DNA of 10,736 bases from Gammaproteobacteria bacterium (GCA_016844485.1 JAENIZ010000075.1:1-10736); one strand, 5' to 3'; positions 1 to 6,426 are shown, counted from the stretch's first letter. Notes: generated by a model from the letters alone, not told the origin. Program-made: numbers and translations.

Positions 1-570
1 CTCTATGATTTATCGCCTGATGGCGCCCAGATCAGATATCTGATTAAAGACGGGATTAATCTGTTTTCGGATAAAAATACATCTGTAAAAGACATAAAAG
101 CCTTGCAATGTATCCTCCAATTCAAACTGTCATACGAAGACAGGATATTGCAGATAAAAATCAATGCCCGTCCCGTCTATCTGCGCTCTATAAGTGAAGA
201 TACATTGGCCGCCGGCATATTATTCGAAGAAGACCAGGCTGAAAATCAGGTGATAAAAGATTTTTTGCTTAGTCAACTTGAGGCCTCATTCACAGAGTTA
301 AACAAACTCAAGACAAATACAACAGAAACAAAAGCGCGAAAACAAACAACAAAAAGCAGGAAAGAACCGGATCCCCCTGAAAAGAAAATACTCCTCTCCC
401 TTAATCCGGAAGAAAAAATCACCGACACGGACTATTCAAGAAATGATCTCCAATCCTTGAAACATGATCTCGCGCAGATAACAGGCAGCCTGAAGGTGAT
501 CCAGGAAACCACCCGCCATATCGACGAAAGAATTTACGTCCTGGAACAGATGTTACACAGAAGAACTTGA
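1..570 (+). CDS. PilZ-domain protein with coiled-coil tail (5' end outside window)
   Basis: The frame is open from base 1 to the TGA at 568-570, so the start lies upstream of the window; an internal TTG at 103 is not a likely start. The first visible residues hold a DLSPDGAQI segment, matching the D/NxSxxG motif of PilZ domains. About 60 residues later a short beta-strand pattern ending GILFEEDQ and a helix (IKDFLLSQLEASF) look like the end of a PilZ fold. The upstream RxxxR half of the c-di-GMP binding site would be off-window, so ligand binding cannot be judged. After a Lys/Thr-rich linker (about 105-130 of the visible part) the tail (LQSLKHDLAQITGSLKVIQETTRHIDERIYVLEQML) is a likely amphipathic coiled coil. 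Role inferred: a c-di-GMP effector or PilZ-like adaptor, probably cytoplasmic. The downstream region is non-coding. Confidence 0.6.
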   Translation, partial: LYDLSPDGAQIRYLIKDGINLFSDKNTSVKDIKALQCILQFKLSYEDRILQIKINARPVYLRSISEDTLAAGILFEEDQAENQVIKDFLLSQLEASFTELNKLKTNTTETKARKQTTKSRKEPDPPEKKILLSLNPEEKITDTDYSRNDLQSLKHDLAQITGSLKVIQETTRHIDERIYVLEQMLHRRT

Positions 571-589
571 ATGGATGATGTGCATGGCA

Positions 590-610
590 AGGATTGTTCC
601 TTACAATCCT
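590..610. repeat. Perfect 8-bp hairpin after the PilZ gene
   Basis: AGGATTGT at 590-597 and ACAATCCT at 603-610 form an 8-bp perfect stem with a 5-nt loop, 19 nt after the PilZ stop codon. No T-tract follows on either strand, so a classical rho-independent terminator is unlikely. A second perfect stem, CCTCCA (620-625) with TGGAGG (630-635), follows 9 nt later. Both probably belong to the palindrome-rich intergenic repeat region. Confidence 0.55.
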
Positions 611-665
611 ATTGCATTTCCTCCATCCGTGGAGGTCAGTTGCACGAATGCCGCGATGATATGGA

Positions 666-858
666 TATCAGAGAGCGGCTGACGTACAAGGACGCCCTAC
701 ATGGATGTAGGAAGTGTAGATATTGTAAGGAACAAATATCTGCCGACTTACATGGATGTATTAGTGCCGCGGGTGCAGGACGACGTAAATGGATTTACTA
801 GTGTCGCGAGAGGACAGGAGTCCGAAGCGACTGCTGAGAGCGGCTATCAGAGAGCGGC
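666..858. repeat. 14-bp direct repeats flanking repeat copy 1
   Basis: The 14-mer TATCAGAGAGCGGC occurs at 666-679 and again at 845-858, enclosing 165 bp that contain the core dispersed repeat. A third partial copy (GAGAGCGGC) lies at 836-844, directly before the second. This could be a target-site duplication, an internal end-repeat of the element, or local slippage. The second element copy runs off the window, so the flanks cannot be compared. Confidence 0.5.
696..784 (+). repeat. Dispersed structured repeat, copy 1
   Basis: Bases 710-766 align without gaps to 10615-10671 with 49 of 57 identical by hand count; weaker similarity flanks this core. The core hairpin is a 9-bp stem, 716-724 with 735-743, around a 10-nt loop; one of its pairs is T-G. 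It sits between two ATGGAT-centred palindromes (696-711 and 749-760). Orientation is the same as in copy 2. Confidence 0.8.
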
Positions 859-910
859 CTAATGTGGAATTCGTATCGATATCTTAAAACCGTGGTCTGT
901 CCATTACTTC

Positions 911-936
911 CAGTATGCTTCACTCTGACCCTGATT
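911..936 (-). repeat. 26-bp inverted repeat, left copy
   Basis: Read on the minus strand, this begins AATCAGGGTCAGA and ends TACTG. It matches the plus-strand sequence at 2754-2779 in 24 of 26 positions. The two copies bracket the broken ferredoxin-family gene and both read outward from it. Similarity seems to fade gradually beyond the outer end (TAATGGACAG here, TAACGGACAC at the other copy). Confidence 0.75.
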
Positions 937-937
937 T

Positions 938-2050
938 TTATTTCTTGATCCTGCAGTCGCCGCACATCTGTAACCAGTCCGGGGTAACTTTCTTATCAAC
1001 CTTCCAGTTACCGGCAGCGGCAAGCTTTTCCGCAATTCTGTCGAACATGCGCCGGCTGATAAAAGGTTTGCCACAGGCTATGCAACAGAACGGTTTGTCC
1101 TCATTGACGATGCGGGGTTTGCTCGCAAGCTTGTCATCATAAAGATAACGGGAGACCAGTGTGATCGAGTTTTCTGGACATACGTTGCGACACAGACCGC
1201 ACTGTACACAATTCGATTCCAGGAAACCGAGCTGTAACTGATTGACATCATGTTGCAGTGCCTTGACCGGACAGATGGCAACGCAACTCATGCAAAGCGT
1301 ACAGGTATTCTGATCAACCCGGATTTCACCGAAGGGCGAACCCGGGGGCAATGCAGTTATTCCCTGGGGTGACGGTGCATGCTGATAAAGATGGCCCAGC
1401 GCCATCCTGATGGACACGCGCTTTTCAAAGGGATTAAAACCCGCCGCGGGATGCTGATCTGAATATTTCCCGCTTTTATCAGAGACTGCAAATGTGTTGT
1501 CTGCGTTGACCACGATGAGCCGCAGCCGATCTTCCGCATAGCCCATGCCTTTAAGGAGACTGTGTGTTACGGAAAACTGGGCCTGTAATCCCGCGAGGAT
1601 ACTCGGTGGAGTTTCCTTTCCGATCAACAAGGCAATCGTTCCGGCGCCATACGCGAGGGTGGACAGCCAGGCATCCATGCCGACTGAACCGATTTCTTCA
1701 ACCGGCACCGGGATCAGGTTGTCCGGCAGTGTGCCTGCATGATCGAGCAACGCAGCGACGCCCTTCGCATCGTAGATCAGCAAATCAGGTTGCGCACCGC
1801 CCGCATCACGATAAGCCGCCAGAATGTCCCGGATCATGATCAACCATTCCTGCACGGCCGGATAGGCATAGGAAAGTGCGCCGGTGGGACAGGCCACGGT
1901 GCAACTCCCGCAGCCCTGGCACAACGAAGTATTCACTTCTATCTTTTCACCGATGGAGCGGATCGCTTCCGCCGGACAACGATCCAGACAGCGCGTACAG
2001 CCTGTCATGCCCTTGCCGCCATGGGTACAAATATTTGCCTGGTATTTCAC
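938..2050 (-). pseudogene. 4Fe-4S ferredoxin-family protein, C-terminal part of a broken gene
   Basis: This frame carries four 4Fe-4S cysteine motifs: C8/C18/C21/C25, C44/C47/C50/C54, C250/C253/C256/C260 and C281/C284/C287/C291. They are followed by C323/C326 and C363/C366, which may bind another metal. The spacing and the GCTRCLDRCP and MCGDCR segments match a proteobacterial family of long ferredoxin-like proteins of roughly 550-700 residues, as I recall it. The GTG at 2050 is not the true start: the same frame continues upstream through GEFSKPVYV, a conserved lead-in of the family, until a TAA at 2084-2086. Past that TAA the frame again reads like the family (LPPGYYAPG). With the frame shift at 2157-2226 this makes one gene with the segment at 2164-2736. 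All cysteines survive, so a C-terminal protein may still be made, but no ribosome binding site is visible at the GTG. Role inferred: electron transfer; partner unknown. Confidence 0.75.
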
Positions 2051-2156
2051 ATAAACCGGCTTGCTGAACTCCCCCGTCGTCTGTTAGATCTCCTGCAAGG
2101 CCGATTGTAATTTTTCCGGATCAGCGCCCGGCGCGTAATAGCCGGGAGGCAATACT

Positions 2157-2226
2157 TCATGTGTCAGGAGTGGCGGTGTCTTAAGATCAAGGAATGTTGC
2201 AGGAATGCCGGTGTATTGAGATCAAG
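2157..2226 (-). repeat. 35-bp imperfect tandem duplication (frame-shifting)
   Basis: On the minus strand the two 35-nt units both start CTTGATCT and share CACCG and TCCTG blocks; 27 of 35 positions match by hand, and 27 of the first 33. Thirty-five is not a multiple of three, so the second unit shifts the frame of the ferredoxin-family gene. Both units encode nearly the same peptide, DLNTPAFLQH and DLKTPPLLTH. Confidence 0.75.
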
Positions 2227-2736
2227 CACCAAATCAAAGTTTTCACGCCCGGCAGGCCCCGGTTGTGCCGGGTTTACATCTCCCCGCGGGCCTTCCAGCC
2301 TGGCAGAAAACTGGCCCAGGAAACCGTTGAGCTCATCCAGATTGCCGGCAACCACGGTGACATTGGGTGCAGACAGTGGGTGGGAAAGCATTGCATCCGG
2401 GCCATCCGGTTCCATGCCACTGATTAAGACGGTGCAGTTAAATCCGTCAGCAGCGAGACCGTTGGCGATCGTAATGGCATGGTCCCGATCCACGTCCGGA
2501 CGTATGTGATCAACGATCAGTAATTTTCCGTCAGACCGGTAGGTAACCAGCGAAGTGCCTTGCCACGTTCTCCGGGAGAGAGATTCCAGCACCTTTTTAC
2601 GCGCGATAGCATCGAGTGTATCACCCGAAAATTTATCGAAAAAACTGTCATCGATTTGAAAACAACTATTGTCCACTTTTTTTAAATAATCTGGATCAGG
2701 CTCGAATTTATAGTTTACCTCGTTCCGGACGTCCAC
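2164..2736 (-). pseudogene. 4Fe-4S ferredoxin-family protein, N-terminal part of a broken gene
   Basis: This is the cluster-free N-terminal part of the gene whose 3' part lies at 938-2050. From residue 1 to about 180 it has mixed alpha/beta character (for example KLLIVDHIRPDVD) and reaches NFDLVLDLNTPAFLQ, a segment that in the family precedes PPGY-type residues and then the ferredoxin motifs. It then runs off frame and ends LILRHRHS at a TGA. The shift comes from a 35-bp imperfect tandem duplication (2192-2226 and 2157-2191, 27 of 35 identical). Removing one copy restores LVLDLKTPPLLTHE and the downstream frame. The GTG at 2734-2736 lies directly after an in-frame TAA and has no visible ribosome binding site, so the true start is uncertain and the N-terminus may also be damaged; a transposase stub lies just upstream. 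Confidence 0.7.
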
Positions 2737-2746
2737 TTACAAGTTT

Positions 2747-2761
2747 CCCTGAGAATCAGGG
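2747..2761. repeat. Small hairpin overlapping the right 26-bp repeat
   Basis: CCCTGA (2747-2752) pairs with TCAGGG (2756-2761) around a 3-nt loop, a perfect 6-bp stem just upstream of the broken ferredoxin-family gene. It has no T-tract in either direction. It overlaps the inner end of the right 26-bp inverted repeat. Confidence 0.4.
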
Positions 2762-2779
2762 TCAGACTGAAGCCTACTG
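2754..2779 (+). repeat. 26-bp inverted repeat, right copy
   Basis: This matches the minus strand of 911-936 in 24 of 26 bases. It directly precedes the transposase-like leader and start at about 2780-2867, so it may be part of, or a target for, the mobile element whose stub remains here. Its GGGTCAGA segment resembles sequences I associate with REP-like and insertion-rich spacers in Gammaproteobacteria; that resemblance is recalled, not tested. Confidence 0.7.
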
Positions 2780-2975
2780 AGTTTAACGGACACTCGGAAA
2801 GGGGATATTCAACCCTGAGGAGGTGTGTTCGATGAGCAGAAAATACAAACGCTATACGAAAGAGTTAATAATAAAGGGGTCTGGAACAGTTACCGACGAT
2901 GTCCATGAGTGGCCCGGCCCCTTTAGTTTTAAATTTGTGTACATCATCCATACCTCTTTTCAAAATCCTTCATGA
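2780..2975 (+). pseudogene. IS3-like transposase OrfA stub with intact leader
   Basis: An ATG at 2832 is preceded by a near-ideal ribosome binding site, GAGGAGGTG at 2817-2825. It opens a frame starting MSRKYKRYTKEL, which resembles the first residues of IS3-family OrfA proteins (basic start, then a KEFK-like segment leading into the helix-turn-helix). After about 12 residues similarity to that pattern stops, and the frame ends at a TGA at 2973-2975 after 47 codons, overlapping the 3' end of serC on the other strand. The upstream stretch with TTTAACGGACACTC looks like an IS leader or end. I read this as the left end of an IS element whose body was deleted. The family call rests on a short match, so it is tentative. 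Confidence 0.45.
2873..2924. terminator. Possible bidirectional terminator 3' of serC
   Basis: AAAGGGGTC (2873-2881) pairs with GGCCCCTTT (2916-2924), nine pairs with one G-T. On the plus strand AGTTTTAAATTT follows; on the minus strand, the serC direction, an AT-rich TATTATTA follows. The loop of 34 nt is long for a rho-independent terminator, so the call is weak. The arms could instead be a REP-like palindrome or an IS scar. Confidence 0.3.
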
Positions 2976-4026
2976 ATACGATCAGTGCATCTACCGCTTC
3001 TTCCGGCACGGCGTTATAAATACTCACACGCATGCCACCAACAGTGCGGAAACCATTCAAATTCAACAGGCCGTTCTCTGCCGCTTCTGAAATAAACACG
3101 GAGTCCATGCTTTTATTGCGTAACTGAAACGGGATATTCATCCAGGACCGGCACTCAGGATCAACATCATTTTGATAAAAATCCGTTGCGTCGATGACGT
3201 CGTAAATTTTCTTCGCCTTGCGTTCATTAATCACCGCCATGGCCTCAGGCCCGCCCTGTTCTTTCAACCACTTGAACACCAGTCCCGTTAAATACCAGGC
3301 AAAGGTCGGTGGTGTGTTGTAAAGCGAGGCGTCTTGCGCCTGTATGGCGTAGTTTAAGGGGATCGGTGTCGTCGGGAGGGCATCACCGATCAGGTCATCA
3401 CGCACAATGACAACCGTGAGGCCGGATGGTCCGATGTTCTTCTGCGCGCCGGCATAGATCAGTCCAAACCGGGAGACATCGATGGGACGTGACAGGATAT
3501 TGGATGACATGTCCGCCACGATCGGCACATCGCCAGTGTCCGGGATCCAGTTAAATTCAACACCCCCGACCGTCTCGTTCGATGCGTAATGGAGGTAGGC
3601 GGCATCCGGGTTCAGGTTCCAGGATGAGAACTCCGGGATGTAGTTGTAACCTTTGTCCATGGTGTCGGCGGCAACATTGACATCGCAATACTGTTTTGCC
3701 TGCTCGACCGCCTTGTTAGACCAGATCCCCGTACGCACGTAATCCGCTGTCTTTTTCCCGCGCAACAGGTTCATGGGGATCAAGGCGAATTGGCTGCTGG
3801 CGCCACCTTGCAGAAATAAAACCTTGTAGTTATCCGGGATGTGCATCAGATCGCGCAGGTCTTGTTCGGCATCACTGGCGATCTGCTGGAATTCCTTGCT
3901 GCGGTGGCTCATCTCCATGATTGATGTACCGCTTTCGCCCCAGTTGAGCAATTCGTCCTTGGCTTTTTGTAAAACGGGTTCTGGTATGGCTGCAGGCCCT
4001 GCGCAAAAATTATAGGCACGTTTCAT
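2944..4026 (-). CDS. serC: Phosphoserine aminotransferase
   Basis: SerC is a PLP enzyme that converts 3-phosphohydroxypyruvate and glutamate to 3-phosphoserine in serine synthesis; it also acts on the matching intermediate of pyridoxal phosphate synthesis. The 360-residue length is typical. Visible hallmarks are the N-terminal YNFCAGPAAIP, the MEMSHRS segment, the GGAS phosphate-binding turn (residues 74-77) and the PLP-lysine motif GAQKNIGPSG with K196. The C-terminus reaches the usual RVSIYNA-type segment. The ATG start is well supported by homology, and AAGGAG at 4043-4038 lies 11 nt upstream, a little far. No partner of its usual neighbourhood (such as pheA, aroA or serA) is in the window, and it is separated from the next upstream gene by 285 bp, so it is probably its own transcription unit. 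Confidence 0.97.
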   Translation of the reverse strand: MKRAYNFCAGPAAIPEPVLQKAKDELLNWGESGTSIMEMSHRSKEFQQIASDAEQDLRDLMHIPDNYKVLFLQGGASSQFALIPMNLLRGKKTADYVRTGIWSNKAVEQAKQYCDVNVAADTMDKGYNYIPEFSSWNLNPDAAYLHYASNETVGGVEFNWIPDTGDVPIVADMSSNILSRPIDVSRFGLIYAGAQKNIGPSGLTVVIVRDDLIGDALPTTPIPLNYAIQAQDASLYNTPPTFAWYLTGLVFKWLKEQGGPEAMAVINERKAKKIYDVIDATDFYQNDVDPECRSWMNIPFQLRNKSMDSVFISEAAENGLLNLNGFRTVGGMRVSIYNAVPEEAVDALIVFMKDFEKRYG

Positions 4027-4311
4027 GAGAATCTGTGCTCCTTAAAGTAATTTTACGGTTAGCCAAATCAAATTGGCCTATTCCACATATATTTAATTAA
4101 AGCATTCTCTTTCTTTAATTGCTCCCTGATTATGTATCTTCATCGCTCACGCCATTAATTTTTGTTCCCCACAACATCTCCATTAACCGTCAAGCCCATT
4201 GCAGACGGTTCATGCGGACGATGAATGTGTTATCGCAAGACCCAGCCCCAATCCCAGCACAAAACACGGATTCTTGCCATAATCAAAAGAATATTCATAA
4301 TTCATAAATGG
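4027..4311. other. Spacer upstream of serC
   Basis: This 285-bp spacer is AT-rich and I see no credible gene in it. It should carry the serC promoter, but no hexamer pair with good spacing stands out. A 7-bp inverted repeat, AACCGTC (4185-4191) with GACGGTT (4204-4210) around a 12-nt loop, is the only clear structure; it has no T-tract. Confidence 0.4.
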
Positions 4312-4737
4312 CTAATGGGCAGCCTCTTTAATTTTCGCAAACCAGAAACCAATCAATATTGCGGTGCCAAGCAGAAACATAATAATACCACCGCTCATTG
4401 GACCGTATTCGCCGCCCAAAACAGCCTCGGCGGGATTGGCAGAGGAGTAATAAATAACGACTTTATTACCAATCAAGTGCTTTGGTTCATCGCGATTAAA
4501 TTTCTTTTCGCTGACTACCGTAAAATAATCGTTGTTGGCATGATAGCCGGCAATCGGGCTAAAACATTTTGAAACGCCCTTGCCGCAAGACCAGGTATTA
4601 CGTTCAAGATCAACGATGGTGCCTTCCGTCTTTTGCCAGACAATGGCGGTATACGATACCTTGGCAATTTTATATCCGCCCCACAGTACGAAGACAATTG
4701 CAGCTAAAAAGATGACTTTGATATTAGTAGGGCTCAT
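4312..4737 (-). CDS. DUF3592-type two-helix membrane protein
   Basis: A 141-residue protein with a membrane helix near residues 8-26 and a second at about 114-134. Between them lies a small beta-rich domain starting TEGTIVDLERN and including VVIYYSSANPAEAV, the G-V-V-x-Y-P-x-N-P-x-A pattern of DUF3592 proteins. Function of the family is unknown. Two cysteines, C51 and C58, lie in the soluble domain in a region that is usually a plain loop; if that domain is extracytoplasmic they could form a disulphide. The start is the only sensible Met. No ribosome binding site is visible before it, and a promoter ends 7 nt upstream, so the mRNA may be leaderless. Confidence 0.7.
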   Translation of the reverse strand: MSPTNIKVIFLAAIVFVLWGGYKIAKVSYTAIVWQKTEGTIVDLERNTWSCGKGVSKCFSPIAGYHANNDYFTVVSEKKFNRDEPKHLIGNKVVIYYSSANPAEAVLGGEYGPMSGGIIMFLLGTAILIGFWFAKIKEAAH

Positions 4738-4744
4738 GGAGGGC

Positions 4745-4772
4745 AGTCTAGAATAAACCGGATTGGTGTCAA
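4745..4772 (-). promoter_or_regulatory. Promoter of the DUF3592 gene
   Basis: On the minus strand a perfect -35 TTGACA (4772-4767) and a -10 TAGACT (4750-4745, four of six) are separated by 16 bp. The -10 ends only 7 nt before the ATG at 4737, which puts the expected transcription start at or next to the start codon. Confidence 0.55.
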
Positions 4773-4821
4773 TTACGGTGAATAATAGCGAAAGACACTG
4801 ACATGTTGTATGTATTGATAC

Positions 4822-5454
4822 TCAAACAGGCTCAATCAGGTCCTTGCCATTATGTTTCGGGTTATTGACCGCCGTGCTGACCGGATAGGAAATCATTTTG
4901 CCTGCATAAGGTTGCAGGAGTGATTTGCTGCCTTCATGTAACCAGGCATCGTAATTATCAGGATCAAGGATCACCGGCATCCGGTCGTGGACAGGTTTCA
5001 TCACGTCATTGGCGACTGTAGTGATCATCGTGCAGCTTTCCAGGGTTTCATCGTCATGTTCCCAGTGGTCCCATAAACCGGCAAAAGCCAACAACTCAGA
5101 GTCTTTCAGTTTGAAATAAAAGGGTTGTTTGTGCTTGTTGGTTCTTTTCCATTCATAAAAACCATTGGCCGGGATCAGGCAGCGGGACTTTTTAAAGGCA
5201 GAACGGAAAAAGGGTTTGCTATCGACGGTCTCCGCCTTGGCATTGATGGGCTTGAGTTTGGTGTCTTTCGCCCAATGCGGCACCAGGCCCCAATGCAGAT
5301 TGGCCAGCACCCTGTCTCCATCTTCCATCCGCACAACGGGAATATTACTTGATGGGCTGACGTTATAGCTGTGTATAAACTCGCCTGACCGTACAAGATT
5401 AAAATGTTCTTCAATATTCCTGGAATTACTGATGATGGAAAAGCGCCCACACAT
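4822..5454 (-). CDS. yedK: SRAP (YedK/HMCES-type) abasic-site DNA-protein crosslink protein
   Basis: A complete 210-residue SOS response-associated peptidase domain protein. The N-terminus is MCGRF; removal of Met exposes Cys2, which in YedK/HMCES forms a thiazolidine crosslink with abasic sites in single-stranded DNA. The other active-site residues are present with the expected spacing: N71 in INAKAET, E101 in the GFYEWKR segment and H156 in VHDRMPVIL, each four residues earlier than in E. coli YedK as I recall its numbering. The conserved Cys2 fixes the start. It stands alone: 84 bp from the DUF3592 gene on one side and 45 bp from the TPR gene on the other, with its own -10. There is no ribosome binding site before the ATG, so a leaderless mRNA is likely. 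No LexA box is obvious. Confidence 0.95.
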   Translation of the reverse strand: MCGRFSIISNSRNIEEHFNLVRSGEFIHSYNVSPSSNIPVVRMEDGDRVLANLHWGLVPHWAKDTKLKPINAKAETVDSKPFFRSAFKKSRCLIPANGFYEWKRTNKHKQPFYFKLKDSELLAFAGLWDHWEHDDETLESCTMITTVANDVMKPVHDRMPVILDPDNYDAWLHEGSKSLLQPYAGKMISYPVSTAVNNPKHNGKDLIEPV

Positions 5455-5461
5455 AGGTGGG

Positions 5462-5467
5462 ATTATA
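5462..5467 (-). promoter_or_regulatory. yedK: -10 hexamer of the SRAP gene, 7 nt before ATG
   Basis: A perfect TATAAT on the minus strand is followed by CCCACCT and then the ATG at 5454. No good -35 is visible at 16-18 bp. The position predicts transcription starting at the start codon itself. Confidence 0.45.
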
Positions 5468-5499
5468 TACTCAAATTATCTGATAATAATTCTCGCCTG

Positions 5500-6294
5500 C
5501 TATTTTACTTTTTCAATCAGTTTTCGCAGGTTATCGGCGCTTTGGCTCCGGTCGCTTTCCGCAATGACATCATTCGCTGTTGCATAATCCTGCTGTAAAT
5601 AGGAAAGCGCAGCGACCATGAATGACAAATCAACCTGGTCCTCATTGTCTTGCAAGGCAAGTTTGTAATCTTCATTCATGAAATAAATCATCTTGGCAAG
5701 TTCATCATTCAGTTGAATGTAGTCCAGGGCCGCAGGATCAATACTGACAGCCTTACGCATCGTCCTTATGCCCCTGTCCAGTTCGCCGTTGGCAGCAGCG
5801 GCGATAGCAAAACCTACCTTGGGTATGCCGGAATTCAGGTCCTGCTGTGATTGGACCGCAAAGATATCAATCGCTTTACTGATGTTCCTTTCCGTCAATG
5901 CATCCCACCCTTCATGGCTCCCGTAGGAAATTACAGGCCCCCGGTACGGCACATAAGTAACAGGCCGTGCAGGTCTCTGATAGGTCGGCTGATAAGGAGG
6001 GGAGCGCTGGTACACCCCCCGGGTTCTGTAATCGTCATAGCTCAGGATCTGCGAAAGTAATGCGGCGCCAAACAGGCCCAGGATGACATACCCCGCCGTC
6101 CCGATATCGCCGTGGCTGCTGTAACCTGCACTAAAACCATAATGGCCGCGATAGCCATAATCGGAGTAACCGTAGCCCAGGCTATAACCGCCATACGCTA
6201 CGGCATTGCCGGAACCGGCCATAAACAGGAAGAAAGCAATGGAAAACACCCGGCAAGTGCGGTGAATCCAGGAACATTTCAGCATCTTCCGCAT
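5500..6294 (-). CDS. Secreted or membrane-anchored TPR protein with Gly/Tyr-rich N-terminal segment
   Basis: A 264-residue protein I do not recognise by name. Residues 1-33 form a signal peptide (basic start, IAFFLFMAGSG core, likely cleavage after AVA at 33). Next comes a Gly/Tyr-rich stretch (34-62, repeated GY/YG), then a hydrophobic segment (about 66-86) that could be a membrane helix, then a Pro/Tyr/Arg-rich linker (90-125). The C-terminal half (130-262) is helical with alternating small and aromatic positions typical of TPR-like repeats, such as KAIDIFAVQSQQDLNSGI followed by ANGELDRGIRTMRKAVSIDP. Role inferred: an envelope scaffold protein. It is read divergently from higBA. The first ATG is used here; the ATG three codons in is an alternative. 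Confidence 0.65.
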   Translation of the reverse strand: MRKMLKCSWIHRTCRVFSIAFFLFMAGSGNAVAYGGYSLGYGYSDYGYRGHYGFSAGYSSHGDIGTAGYVILGLFGAALLSQILSYDDYRTRGVYQRSPPYQPTYQRPARPVTYVPYRGPVISYGSHEGWDALTERNISKAIDIFAVQSQQDLNSGIPKVGFAIAAAANGELDRGIRTMRKAVSIDPAALDYIQLNDELAKMIYFMNEDYKLALQDNEDQVDLSFMVAALSYLQQDYATANDVIAESDRSQSADNLRKLIEKVK

Positions 6295-6300
6295 ACGCTA

Positions 6301-6306
6301 ATAATA
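6301..6306 (-). promoter_or_regulatory. -10-like hexamer of the TPR gene, 6 nt before ATG
   Basis: TATTAT (five of six) on the minus strand ends 6 nt before the ATG at 6294. Candidate -35 boxes such as TTGATC (6332-6327) have poor spacing of 20 bp, so this is a weak call taken mainly with the two similar neighbours. Confidence 0.25.
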
Positions 6307-6398
6307 GACCATTTTTTACGACAAGGGATCAAGACGGCATCGCGAGAATAGGAGTTTTGCTTGTGGACGGGCGGGTAACACAAAGTGAATTCGTTGGC

Positions 6399-6426
6399 TT
6401 GACGTTCGTTACCAGCATGGTAACAT
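6399..6426 (+). promoter_or_regulatory. higBA promoter
   Basis: A -35 TTGACG (6399-6404, five of six) and a -10 TAACAT (6421-6426, four of six) are 16 bp apart. The first operator palindrome (6408-6424) lies inside the spacer and overlaps the -10, as expected for repression by steric block. Confidence 0.6.

Larger units (their letters stand above)
571..910. repeat. Gene-free palindrome-rich intergenic repeat region
   Basis: I see no credible gene here. The region is a string of short inverted repeats: stems at 590-610 and 620-635, then four mini-palindromes sharing an ATGGAT core at 658-669, 696-711, 749-760 and 785-798, a longer-loop hairpin at 716-743, and a two-part stem at 803-831 (GTCGC with GCGAC, enclosing GGAC with GTCC). 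The nonamer GAGAGCGGC occurs three times (671-679, 836-844, 850-858). Part of the region (710-766) recurs at 10615-10671, so this is a dispersed element rather than unique spacer. The family name, if one exists, is not known to me. Confidence 0.7.

Noticed and set aside
590..610. Rho-independent terminator for the PilZ gene
   Set aside because: The stem is perfect, but no T-run follows and similar stems fill the region.
571..801. 76-codon frame directly after the PilZ gene
   Set aside because: It lies wholly within palindromes and the dispersed repeat; its peptide has no family-like pattern and no ribosome binding site is seen.
571..910. CRISPR array
   Set aside because: The repeated palindromes have different arms and irregular spacing, there are no constant-length spacers, and no cas gene is present.
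4185..4210. Regulatory RNA or riboswitch upstream of serC
   Set aside because: Only one 7-bp inverted repeat is visible, with no recognisable ligand-binding core and no terminator switch.
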